Of a stretch of DNA of 64,000 nt, positions 34,876 through 46,900 are shown in pieces. The DNA comes from Desmodus rotundus. Its lineage: Eukaryota > Chordata > Mammalia > Chiroptera > Phyllostomidae. The notes beneath the pieces are model-generated. The model was not told the origin of the DNA, searched no databases, and worked only from the letters and a program-made list of their open reading frames with translations. The stretch's first letter is position 1. Each line of letters starts with the position of its first letter. A program made the position numbers and the translations under genes. The stretch covers positions 12,119,082-12,183,081 of the forward strand of contig NC_071397.1 of assembly GCF_022682495.2 (NCBI RefSeq). The letters run 5' to 3'.

Positions 34876-35600
34876 ATATGTGGAAGAGCAAAGGTGCCAT
34901 TCATATGACTTATCCTATGAATACCTGGAGTGCTGCAGACTCTTAGGTCTATGGTCACCTCCACTTTGGGTTCACCCTCTACAACAGCCAATGGCTTTGA
35001 AATTTTTTGCTCTAATTCTAAAAAGAGATAACTTAGGCGATGCAATATGATGTGATATGGTGTACAATAGGTTCATGTGGAATAAAATTATAACACAAAC
35101 ATAGGAGGGGGCTGCTGGCCCGAGGGGTGGGGAAGCCGCTGGGCACCTAATGGTCACAGGGAGGGCTCTTAAGAGGAAGAGAGGGGGGAGAAACAATTGG
35201 AAGAAGGAAAAAAAAAATGTCTATGAAGCTTAATGGATAGAATGCCCCCAGTACCTCCTTCTGGTTGCAGCGTGGCTTGTCGAAGAGGGAGCATGCCTAA
35301 AGAAAAACCGACAGGATGGCACGGGAATTTAAGTTCCCGGGAGGTCCAGGCGGTGGGAGACTGCTGGGTGTGCACAGGACCAGTCCTTCAGAGAGGAGGA
35401 CTGGAGCGAGGGCTGCCTCACGGGTTCAGCCTGAGGGGCCCTAGGGCCTGAGGCACAGAGCAGCGTGTGGTCTGATTTCACACATGGGCCCTTGAGTGGA
35501 CTGTGCAAACCAAGGCTGCCCGGGGATTCTCCGTGGCCACACGTTTTCCCCTCACGTGCTGTTGGGTCTATGTATGTATGATACGCGGTGTTTTCTTTTC
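34876..35600. other. Unassigned non-coding sequence
   Basis: Nothing recognised. A short A run lies at 35209-35217. Confidence 0.4.
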
Positions 35601-35818
35601 TTTTTTTTTTTTTTTTAAGATTTTCTTTATTTTTTAGAGAGGGGAGGGGAGAGGGAAAGAGAGGGAGAGACACAACAATGTGTGGTTGCCTCCCTTGCAC
35701 AGTCCCCCACTGGGGACCTGGCCAGGAACCCAGGCATGTGCCCTAGACTGGGAATCGAACCGGAGACCCTTTGATTCGCAGGCCGGCGCTCAAATCACTG
35801 AGCCACACCAACCAGGGC
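35601..35818 (-). mobile_element. VES-type tRNA-derived SINE, near complete
   Basis: The best-preserved VES copy here. Read on the minus strand it has gccctggttggtgtggctca (A-box region of the tRNA-like head), ccggttcgattcccagtct (B box, close to the GGTTCGANNCC consensus), a middle with 'ggcacatgcctgggttcctggccaggtccccagtgggg', 'acattgttgtgtctctccctctctttccctctcc' and an A-rich tail. Both Pol III promoter boxes are readable, so it is a fairly recent insertion. Confidence 0.95.
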
Positions 35819-36384
35819 ATGTGGTACTTTCTATCGATCACATTCCTTGTTTAACTCTGTAGGGAGGGTCCGTTAACTGGGATTTCCAATGTCCCCAGGG
35901 TTTCAGGAAAAGGGATAATACTAGGAATATAAAGTTAACCACCCGGGCAAGAAAATGTACGAAATTGATGCTGATGGCTGTGCTAAAGCCAGAGCACCAA
36001 GGGATGAACTTGGAAGAGAAGCGTTCTGGTCATTTATGACTTTGCTTCAAGAGTCTTAAGATGTCCTGACCAGCCTATTCAAGAAAATAACCTCATCTGA
36101 ACACGTCGTAAACAGAATTTGACTCATATCACACAATTTCAAATTAGGTGTGTGGCCCTGTAGCAGATTCACATGATTCGAATAATAAAGCATAAATAGA
36201 CGTGCAGAGAAAAATCTTCTTCCCACCTTGTTCCTTTTCATTCCGTTCCCATCCTTCCCAGCAAAAAACCATTATTAGCTTTTTTTTCATCTTTCCAAGG
36301 AATTATTAAAAATTTGCTTTCCTTCATTTTTTCACAAATGGTAGCATGCTATATGCATTTTCATGTCTATCCCTATAAATGTAA
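35819..36384. other. Unassigned non-coding sequence
   Basis: No recognised element. AT-rich to the right. Confidence 0.4.
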
Positions 36385-36840
36385 AATAAGGTATGTATAC
36401 CTTTATTCATTACAGCATTGTTTGCACTAGCAGATATTTAGAAATAGCTTCAGTGTCTATCAAAAGAGAGCTCATTAAGTTATGAAATATCTACACTATA
36501 AATTAGTATGAAGCTGTAAAAAAAGATGGGGATGAACCCTCTGCCCTCACATCTGTAAAGTACATTAAGGAAAAAATGTGAGATACAGAACAAGGTATGC
36601 AGTGGGTACTCCAGTGGTGAGAACAGAGGGGATAAAGTATATATTTTTATTTTTGTGAGTGAATAAAGAACAATCTGGAAGGGTTCACAAGAAACTAGTA
36701 GAATATTTACAGATGGTGAAGGAAGTATAATTATCAGGGATGAGGGTGTTGAGATATTTTCTAATATTTTTGTTACACTGTTTTAATTTTTGAACAATGC
36801 AAGTGCATTCGCTGTTTAAGATTAGAATAAAAACGAAAAA
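36385..36840 (+). mobile_element. L1M-type LINE fragment (ORF2 end and 3' UTR)
   Basis: Old L1: 'tttattcattacagcattgtttgcactagcag', 'agcttcagtgtctatcaaaagagagctcattaagttatg', 'tagtatgaagctgtaaaaaaagatgg' and 'aaatgtgagatacagaacaaggtatgcagtg', ending near 'aatttttgaacaatgcaagtgc'. It covers the same L1 part as the next fragment, so the two are separate insertions or a duplication. Confidence 0.7.
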
Positions 36841-36854
36841 TAATTAATTAAATG

Positions 36855-37520
36855 CACATTCCTGGAATCTGGTAATCACACCAGGAACTTATCCCACAAA
36901 TATTTCCTCACACACATTCAGAACACCTGCAAGGAAGGTTCGCTGCAGCAACATTTCGATAGCGTTAGACTGGAAACGACCTAAATGTCTATTAAATGTA
37001 GACTGGTCGAGTGAATTAAGTTACACTGATAGAGTGAAACATCATTCAGATGTTACAAGGAGTGTGAATCATGTATTCGTATGGAAAGCTCTCCAAGATA
37101 CATTCAGTAAAACATGCAAGATAAAGAACACTGCCGTCGCATTTTTTATACAATACATATGACACATGCATATCCACCCACACATCCTATATTCTTACTA
37201 AACCAGGGAATATATGTGCAGTGTGATGTGTGCATGTGGAAATTTGCTGGAAGTAAATACAAGACATTGTTACCATTGGTAGCTTTTGGGAAGCAGGTGA
37301 GAACGTTTGTAGTCGAAAGGCCACCGACTTTTCGTTGTAATGCTTGTTGAACCGCGTGAATTTTCTTCTTTTGTGTGCCTGTTTTTTTTTTTAATTAAAA
37401 GTAATTATATGTAAATAAATTAAATAAATGAAAACTATGCTACTATAAAATAAACAACCGAGGAAGCTTTTCATGTACTTACACAGAATAGTCTCCAAGA
37501 TACATTATTAAGGAATTTGT
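36855..37520 (+). mobile_element. L1M-type LINE fragments (second and third copies)
   Basis: 'acttatcccacaaatatttcctcacacac', 'gcagcaacatttcgatagcgttagactggaaacgacctaaatgtctattaaatg', 'tgttacaaggagtgtgaatcatg', 'gaaagctctccaagatacattcagtaaaacatgcaagataaagaacac' follow the L1M 3' end to about 37430. A second partial repeat of the segment 'cacagaatagtctccaagatacattattaaggaatttg' at 37478-37520 shows a further copy or tandem piece. Confidence 0.7.
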
Positions 37521-39744
37521 ATTTTTAATTTTAGCTGTTTAGGGTTTCTCATACTATGTGTTACCTGGTTCACACTTCTACCTGGCGATCAATTCACGCT
37601 TTTCATTACTTTGGGTTTGATCACATTACGGCTCTGCCTTTCAGATTAAAAATATATGTATATATATTTTGTTTTGGTCTGTCTGCCTCACCTTTAAGAC
37701 TTGGTATCAGTCTTGGGGGTTGATATCCTGGCCCCTCCTGCCTTGTGAATGTGAGTGATTTCCTTAACTGCTGTGGGCCTCGGAGTCCCACTCTGTACAT
37801 GAAAAACAGTGTACATTGTGGGGATATTGTAACAATTTGAGATAATGCCAATTTGCACTTCTTAATCCCTTCCCCTTTGATATAATATTGAATGTCAACT
37901 GTAATGGAAAATTTTTTTTAATTTAAGAAAAGAATTTGAGATAATGCAAATACAGTCCACTCAGCGCGAGAGGACCCCAGGGCAGGCATTCAGCACGGTG
38001 ACTGCCACCACCATCCAACACAGAAGCCTTGGGCCCGTATCTCAGAGAAGCATCGCGCTGTGGGTGCAGCTGAGACTGTGTCCTTGCCCGAGCGGAGTTT
38101 TTTCCAGCCCCTCCCAGGGATGCTCCTTCCCACCTTTTAACCATGAGTTTTACCCAGTGGCTTTCCTCTCAGGACCCTCCTGTTGGCGTCTGCTGCCCTC
38201 AGTGCATTAAGCCTGGCTGTGTTTGAATCCATACGTATGACGGTGTTTTTCGAAAGAGGAAGTGAGGATGGCCGTGTCGTCTTTCTTCATTTTCACAGAG
38301 TTGAGCAGGAAAAGAACCGCCTCTTCACATTCTCTCCGTTTCATCTCCCAGTGTAGCTCTGGGTCAAGTGGCCTCACTGATTGTCTCCTTGGCTTTCTGC
38401 CCCGATGCATTTATAGGGTCTTTTATTATTGACTTTGGAGCTCTTGGCTAGGTACTCACAAGAAGCATTTTAAAATAGTCTCTAGTGGGCAATTTACATT
38501 TTAACTGCTCCTTTCATTGCCCCCCTCAACACCCTCATATAGTTCCCTTTTCTAGAATTAAATAACCACAGGATAGCTTTGGGGCTCCATGTCTCTTCTG
38601 GATGTTGAACTTGGCCCTGTCGTGGTCTTTATTACGCAGTGGTTCGGTGAGAGTCTCATGTTCTTTCACATTCATCACCTTTCTCCTGGCCTTTGCTTTC
38701 AGGTATATGGCATCCTGCTGCATTCAGGGCCAGAGAGTCAGTGCCATCTTGCTCTGATTTTGGAGAACCTCCTGAGAGTCACTGACCCGGTGATAAGAAA
38801 TAGTAGTGCAGGAGCTGTGCGCTATGTAACAGGGTGGAGGGGTCAAAGGAAAAACTGAAGACCACCATTTCCCAGAAGTCCTTTGGGTCCGGGTGACTGT
38901 AAACTCTCCTCTCCCCATTGATTAAACTAGCATTTAATACGGAGAACTGCCCTGTCTCTTGGGCGTTATTTCAGAGGCCACAGTACTTCAGAGATCATCA
39001 CCCTAGAAAGACAGATTTAGTATTTGGGGTTCTCTTGCTTGCACAAACCCCAGCACAAGGCCCGCCAGCGCACCATCTCTGCCCACACTTGGTGCACAGT
39101 TATCTTCCCGAAGGACGGCCAAACGCTCGGCAAATTCTGAGAGTTTCTGGTGGACAATTCTGGCGGAGAATAACTCTTCTGAGGTTTGGAAACTAGTGTT
39201 TCCAAAACTGTAAGTCAGAAAGTACTGCTACTCCACCACACATGATACACACCTTCTCATAACCTGTTCTGGATACTCTTGAGACTCTACTGGCAGGACA
39301 CACTTTGGGTTTGATCTAAAATGGCCATTCTCACGTGGCCTAAAGTAAAGACTTTTGTCTTTTCAAATTTTCTCATGTTTTACTTAAAGAAGAAATTCTA
39401 CATTCTTTTCTTCTACTTAGAAATATACCAAGAAGCCCAATGGGGAACAGCTGCCACAAGAACCAGCTTATAGTCGAGGCACTCCGTGACGCGGCAGCCT
39501 CACAGATACGCAGTAGCTAGGCTGCCCAGAAGGGAGCCAGCCCACTGCCCACTGAGAGAGACAGAATATCCACACAGTCTCGAAAGTGGTTGCACACTTA
39601 GGAGAGATCAACAAGCGGATAACCAGATAGCCATCAGATGTGTCTCACTTACCAAACTGAGAAGAACTAAAAAATAATAAAACCCAATGCAGGCAGTGAT
39701 TTAATAAAGTTAACACTCATAGTCTTCTGGTAAGAGAAAGCTGG
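37521..39744. other. Unassigned non-coding sequence
   Basis: No repeat or exon was recognised. Frames around 38207-38410, 38589-38918 and 38918-39205 lack domains and overlap on opposite strands. A short TA-rich patch (atatatgtatatatatt) lies at 37650-37666. Confidence 0.35.
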
Positions 39745-40900
39745 AATAATTTGGAGGCAAATTTAGCAATATATCTCAGGAGCCATAAAATGTACACGCC
39801 TTCTGATTTAGCAATTTGACCTCCAGAAATCTATTCTGAGGGGAGTCAGAGATAACGAAGAATCAAGCTTACTGGAACTTCATTATAGCATTGTTGTAAG
39901 GGTAAGATATTAGAAATATCCTAAAGACCAAATAATAGGAAACTGGTTAAGTGGATTATGATATGCGAGAATGACATTACAGATGAAAATGGGTCAGGGC
40001 CCTGGCCAGTGTGGCACAGTTGGTTGGAGCATTGTCCCATAACTGAAAGGTTGTAGGTTCGATTCCTGGTCAGGACCCTTAAGATCCCTGGTCTGGGATC
40101 TACTTGATACTTCTCTCTTGCATCAATGTTTCTCTCCCTTCCTCTCTATCTAAAAGTAGTGAAAAAAATGTCCTCAGATGAGAATAACAAAAAAAAAAAA
40201 AAAAAAAAAAAAAGGGGTAAAAAAATGTGTTCGTGATATATGAATGAAAATAAAAGACAGTATGTCGAATGTTAACTAACAATTTTTTAAAAACCTAGAA
40301 AAACTCAGTGATCAATAAAAGTGAATCTTGTCAGATTTATTTTGATAAAAAACACCTTCTTGACAAAGTCTTGGAAGCATTTCCAAAGGGCAAAATCGGG
40401 GAAGAATAGGTAAAGAGCTTCAGGGTCGGAGCTGAGTGATTGCAAGGTGGGCCTTACCGCATGGGGAACTGGTTGGGACTGGGCAATCGGGCGCATGTAG
40501 CTTTGGACCGGTGGGCACAGTAAGGGAAGGTCTTGAAGCAAATATTGTTAAGCGAGCTGTTGATCTTCACCAATCAGCAAGGATTTTCTGAAATAAGTAG
40601 CAAGTTATTTGTCTGGTCCTAGTAGTGTCTGGCACAGAAGCAGGAAAACATGATGGACACGTAATTGTTTATCATACAGGCGGGAAAGCACATTGGTGTC
40701 AGTTCTCAATCACAGCTCTTTTTGCTTAAAAATCCACATTTATATTTCTAACTAGGAAAACCTAGGAATATAATTATTTACAAATTAAGAGTGGTTATCT
40801 TTGGGTGTAAGGATTACAGGTATTCTCTAATTTCTTCTTTTTTGCTTCTCTGCATTTTCTACACTCTCTCTTAAGAACATACATTCAGGGGGAAAAAAGA
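39745..40900 (+). mobile_element. L1M-type LINE, interrupted by a VES SINE
   Basis: The left part (39745-39998) reads as old L1 ORF2 end ('gatttagcaatttgacctccagaaatctattctgagg', 'cattatagcattgttgtaagggtaagatattagaaatatcctaaagacc', 'ggaaactggttaagtggattatgatatg'). After the SINE the L1 resumes ('gtgttcgtgatatatgaatgaaaataaaag'), and its 3' UTR is recognisable again at about 40755-40895 ('gagtggttatctttgggtgtaaggattac', 'tttgcttctctgcattttctacactctctc'). The part 40290-40740 does not clearly fit and may be another insertion. Confidence 0.65.
39999..40213 (+). mobile_element. VES-type tRNA-derived SINE nested in L1M
   Basis: Forward copy: gccctggccagtgtggcaca, B box 'ggttcgattcctgg', 'acttctctcttgcatcaatgtttctctccc' and a tail ending in a 25-A run (40189-40213). 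The long pure tail and intact head show it is young compared with its L1M host. The flanks aaaatgggtc and aaaaggggta hint at a short target duplication that I cannot delimit exactly. Confidence 0.95.
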
Positions 40901-43900
40901 TAAATTTGTTTAACCCTCATTTAGGTGGATAATTGTAGGACTAGAGACGCCTTCACCTCAATGTTTCTAATCCATTTCTAAATAAAACACCCAATCTGGA
41001 CAAAACGCGGTGGCCAACTCGGGAAGCTGGCTAAATGATTACATAATCACAACCATGCAATCCAATAAGCACTGGCAGCTTTTCATCCTTCCAGACGGAC
41101 AGATAAATGCTGTATGGACTGTTTGAGAAGCATCCACTCTTCAGAAGTATATTAGAAACATATTTAACTACCACAAGTACCCGGTTTTCTCCTGACTCCC
41201 TGTTATCACTCCATTTTCAGAAACGAGGTGCAGTGGGTGTCAGGGACCTTAGGGAAATGAAGAGTGAGACCTGAGGTGAACCCAGAAATCTAGAATGCTG
41301 TCTCATGACCTCCCCAGCCAACCACTCATAAATATTTTCGAGCATCTAATATTTGCTGAGTGCTAGACAAGGTGAGACCTGGCCCAAAATTGGATAACCT
41401 ACACTCCATCCCGTAAAGGAGCTTAGTTTTTAATTGGGCAGAGGGTGGTGAGGAGTGACTAACACAGAGGAACGATTCCAGATGGATGCGAAATGGCATG
41501 CAACCAAGCCCTGCTCCGCAGGAGGAGTAGTACTCGATTCCAGGCTGGTCTCCGTCACCGTATTTGTCTTATGTGCCTCGTGTAGCTTAGACTCCAAGTC
41601 CTGTGGAAACTCAGAGATAAGAAGGGTTGGGGCATTGAGATATTCTAGTTAAAGAAGGGTTAAACTCAAACTTGAAAAAAAAAGTTTCATACTTTTTATT
41701 GAAAATCTTTCCAAAATCTGAGCCTGCTTTACTTTCTACATCAATAATGGCAGGTTAATGAACCTCACTGCAGGACCTCAGGGTAACTTGCATTGCAGGG
41801 AGATGTAGATTTCATTGGCTGTAGGCTAGAAAGATAGGGGACTGACATGGGGGAGGGGTGAATTGACTCCAAGAGAGCCTGAAACTACTTTAAAAGAAAA
41901 AAAAAATCCCCCAAATTCTAATATCCTTGTATTTTTTGGTGATCATCTACATTCCATTAAAGAAGACCCACGTGGAATGGACTGAAATTCCAATTGGTTG
42001 AAAGGTACTTTCACTTGAATTAATCCTTTATTAACAATAAGTACTCTTCATCAGGAATCTCATCACCTCATAGGCAAAGGACCTCAGTAACCCCCTTAGG
42101 GACGGGGAAGCCCAGTAAGGGGCCTTATTCATGATCACATAGTACCTTCATAATGGACCTATGATTAGAATTCTGCTCTCTGTTTTCAATCCTGAGCTTC
42201 CCACCTCCCCAGTCTGATACCCCATGCCTTTTTCCACAAGGTAAAACTCACTGGGGCCTCTGAGGATTTTAGCTACTAGACACAAAAATAAGACAGACCC
42301 AGCTCACAACACTTTTGAGTATAATGAGATGCTTTCATTTACAAGTTCACTCAGTTCTCCTCAACGCGAGGCACAGTCGCTGCTACTTACATGTCCCCGG
42401 GTTTCATCACAGTACTGACACAGAGGGATGCAGTGTCCCGGGCTCCCAGCCTGTAGAGCAGGCTCTCTGCATTCAAACAATGGAAACACGGAACATCTCC
42501 CGAGGGACCTTAGGAGTGAGCAATACGGCGATCTAATAAGCTAGTGACAACAACAGGAAACTTAGCTAATATGCCACTTAGGATGCCGTTGGCCATTCAT
42601 AATTATAATAAACAAACAACACATAACCACTTTTAAACCACCTGGGATGCACTATGTGGAATTAGAATCAGTTTCAGAGCTTGCCCATTCAGCAGGTCAG
42701 TGGTCCCATCACGACCCATCTCTCTCCATTCCTGCTGCCTTTTGCAGGCATTGCCTTTGCCCCAAGGCTCGCCTAGCATGGTGTCCAGAGGGTATAGCAG
42801 CTGCAGGCCTCGCACCCACATCCAGAGGCAGCGCCAAAGGCAGTGACTTGAGGAGTCACTTTCTTCAGAACAAGGAGGTCTTTCTCAGAAGTTCCTGAAC
42901 AAATATTCCCTCACAATACTGGGTGGAACTTGGTCAAAAGCCCACTCAGAAACCAAACACAGCCAGGAGGATGGGCTCAAACCATTCATGACTCACCCCT
43001 GCTGTGGAGGTTGAAAACACTCTCACCTGAGTCACAGAAGAGTAGGGAGAGGGTGGGCAGGTGGGAATTGGGGGTAGGGGGAGCTCTGGGGAGGAGGACT
43101 CCTGACCCAATCAGAGCTGTGCTAGAGGCAGACAGGGGTGGTCAGGCTGGAGAGAGGACCACTGACAGAACCTCATACATCAGTGCTGAGGCTGCTGCGC
43201 CCACCAGGACTTGTCCTCTGAGTCCGATGCCTCATCCCGTCCAAGGTGATGAGAAGCTAGGTTCTGAGAGAGCACGGAGGGCACTGGGCGCTGCCAGGAC
43301 CTTCGAACCTGCTAGCAATGTGAATGCTCACAGAGGTCCTTATCAGGTATTATGATGGCTTCAGGCAAAACTTACTGAGGACTCTGGACACCTTAACCCA
43401 GAATCAGTGATGTGGTGCTGAGGTTGGGAATCTCAGGCCAGAATGCTGAGCGGGGCTTGGCCACAGAGGACTAAGCTTTGGGTGCAGGGTCAACAGTATT
43501 TTAAGGTATTTCTTAAATCACCCCTGGACCGTCTCTGTTGGCCTGCCCCTAGGTCCTACAGTACACGTAGGAAATGGAAATTAGAAACATGAAAGAACAT
43601 CAGAATACTTTTTGTCTTTTTTTACCAGACCATGTATTTAAGATACAATTTTAGCCTTGCTAAAATAAAAGTCAGTTTTCGGATGGCTAGGTCACAAGCT
43701 TTTGCTTTTCCTTCTCATCTTCTGCCTTTTCTTTTCATATGCTTTTAATTTTTAAGGAGAATGAACATATTTTCTTTTGTAAAAATGTATTTCGTAACTG
43801 AAAGTTTGTATTTGCTTTTATAATGGAAAATAAAATAACCTTTATTTTGAAAAAAAAATCAGTATTTCATACTTGTCATTTAAAATAGCACAGGAAATCC

Positions 43901-43926
43901 TCACCTCAAAGAAGAAGTCTGATGAT
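40901..43926. other. Intergenic sequence downstream of CLIC5 with faint old repeats
   Basis: A reversed L2 trace is at about 41325-41430 ('gagcatctaatatttgctgagtgctagacaagg') and a possible reversed MIR at 42060-42240. The rest shows no recognised element. The 141-codon plus-strand frame (42930-43355) has no domain. CLIC5 transcripts using alternative poly(A) signals (for example the reversed AATAAA at 43841-43846) could extend slightly into this part. Confidence 0.4.
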
Positions 43927-46900
43927 CACTCTGGTAATATTTGAAAATAAACCAACTTTATTTGAATCAGTCAATACCAGTCAAGACTGGGGAACAAATT
44001 TATAACTGGTTCAGATGAGGAAAACACTCAGCAATATCTTCATTAAAAGGCATTTTACATTCATTAAGGCTGGAAAGCAAGTCCTATTATGTTATCACCA
44101 CAGTTAAAGGTCTTGAGAAAAATCAAGTAACCATTGTTAGGAGTGTCTTTACAAAATCAAATGTTTGCTCTGTCATAAAAGCTAAGCATCTTTTGCTAAA
44201 TTAGTTAACTCTCCAGCTTATAAAAGGGGAACGCTGGGTAGTCAGGAAAGTAAGACAAATTCAAACATCAGCTGGATATTTTATGTTTTAAATATATGTG
44301 AAATCTCTAGCTATATAACATATACCTTAGATAACTGGATCCTTAAAACTATGTTCTGCCATAAAACAGATTGCTTTTGTAGAAACACAGATGAGCCCAA
44401 ACCCTCTAATGAGGCCATCTTTTATTTTCTGTTTGGTTAGGGAGGGAAGGATTGGACCTGTTTCCTTAAGTAATATTAAATAAACTTATGCACACTTGAA
44501 TCATACCTAGTTATGAACTGAAAGTATGCTGAAACTAAGCTGGGAAAAGAATATTGACAAAGGGAGAGAAACGTGAAGGCAGGAGGCAGGCACAGCTGTT
44601 TGGTTTGGATGCTGAAGGGCGAGAACAGAAGACAATCGTCCCTGTGCGCAAAACGGGCCCAAGGCCGGCAGCGTGACTCCGTCAGTTCTCCCGACACCAG
44701 AACCAGGCTGCTTTCTTTACACGCAGACTTCTTTCTTTAATGCTTAAGATTCTTTGTAATGTCACACGCAAACATAAGGAAGTTATCCCTTGGGAATCGT
44801 GGTCCTAATTTTAACTCTAAGTTAATGCTTCGCCTTTCCAAGGAGGGAGACGCCCTGTGCTGGTGAAATGGCTCCAGGCCGGTGGGGGGGAATAGGGCCG
44901 AGACACACCGGCACCTCCTGGGTATCTGCTGCCTCTGGACCAGCTAAATTTTAGATACAGACTCCCAGGGGTTTCTTATGATGAAAAACTCTTACTAGAC
45001 ACAACTGCACCTTCCTGACTCTGCCTCCATTTCCTCCCCCCCACCCCCACCCAGATCTTGCTCATTCCTGAGACTCTCAGAGCTTTAGGCTCTATTCCAG
45101 GTGTGACCCATTTTGTGGCAATTCTATGATGCTTTGTATTTTCTGTCCGCAGTTGCCAGTGGGCACGGGTGTGGTGAAGAGCTTCCGTTGCTTCATTTGA
45201 CAAATGCTAGAAAACATGTTTTTTTTTCTAATTAATATTCAAGATCCTCACTGTCCCCACCAGCAGAAGTCACCACTAGGGACAGCACCACTTCCTGAGA
45301 AGCTGAAACTAGTCTGAGATCCTGTGGCCAAAGAAACTGAGTGGTTTTCACTTCCAACTCCTTAGTTGGGTGCCAGAGAGCTGCATCCCTTGTTTAAACA
45401 AGATCCGCCTACTCGAGCCTGTGATTCTGGATTGTCAGGCATCTATTTGACTTCCTTTGTCAAGAGAGGAAGGCAAACAACGGAAGGCGCTATGCCGTGG
45501 ACCAGTCAAGATTTTACTGATTTAGCTCATCTCTTATAGTTATTAAAATCTTCTCCAGTAGCTTCACTCTGGGCCAACCAGAGAGGTAGACAGTGCTGAG
45601 TAGGTGGGCAAATTCAACAGTCACTCAGAGTTTGACTCTTGTTCTGCCTCAGCCTTCCTCTCAGCTACCCCACAATAAAAAAGAGTGACATGACAGTCAC
45701 AGGAGAGAAATAAGTAAAATATAAAACAGGAACGCAACCCAAATTAATCCCATTTCTGGGCCACACTGAAATGCTTTCTGAGGGATTAGTGTGCATTCAA
45801 GACCAATGACAAGAGTCACCTCCCGTCTTAAAATTCTGGAGCGGGTAGTCAAACCGCAAACCGCCGGTACTCCCTGAGCTGGTGCTGGGGACACCGAAGA
45901 ACCTACCACACTGTTGCTGGGGTATGATTTGCTATGTGTAAGACAAGGTTATGGCCAAAGCCCCAGGAGACTGAAGAATCTAAAGAAAAATCTTTTTTGA
46001 AAAAAAAAAAAGAATCGGAAGGTCATGTTAACATTATTTAAAAATACTCTGATAAATCTGGTCATAAGATTTTAAATCTCTAAGTCAATAGTTGCATTAT
46101 ATGGTAATGTACTATTGAAATAAAAAGATATTCCTGAATTAAGTATCCTTCCATCGCTAACTCCTTCCCCTCTTTTAAATAGTTATAATTAATCATATAA
46201 CTGCCCCCCCGCCTATTAATTTTGTTATTTATGTAAAATTAAGTCAACCACAGAAGGAACAGCTAGAAACAACAATATTGATTTGGTTTGGCCTGTTTGT
46301 TTTTAAAGCCCGGCCAGTTATTGGAACTCTGAACATCAAATCAAGGTTGTCCGTGTCTGCCAACCCCTCCGGGGCAGTCGGTCCTCCTGGCGTCCTTCTG
46401 TTTTCTCTGCTGCCCTGGCTCTGCTACACGGCTGTGCTTCAAGAACAGGGCCACCACCGTGGATCTCGGGAGAGCAGACTGCCCCTTAGGTCGTGGTGCC
46501 TGGGATGCGAAGGTCAGGGAAGGATTTCCCAGGATAAGAACATTTCACACAAATTAAAAGTCCTTTGGGATCATTCAAGCTTTCATTCCCCAGGAGGCCA
46601 GTTTGGGGCTTTTCCTTAAGGTAAAAGAAGGCTATTTCCTCACCAGTCCTCCATTTTAAACACCTCTAGGGACAGGTTTCCAGGGAGTTGTGGAAAGGAT
46701 CCTTTAGAAGTGGAAATGAATCAACTCATTTTGCCTTTCAAAACGCTCAGGCTTATAAAATGTCCTACTGAGAAATTTCCTCTTCCTCAGTGGGCTGAAG
46801 GACACCCCCTGCTTGCTCCCCTTTCTGCTCTGATCAACGGGCCACTTTTTCCTTCAATGCTCCCTGGAGGCGGGTAGGTCCAGGGATTGCTTGGGTTAGA

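Noticed and set aside
1..43926. RUNX2 or SUPT3H exons expected from synteny
   Set aside because: No sequence resembling Runt-domain or SUPT3H coding exons was seen; the neighbours must lie further left.
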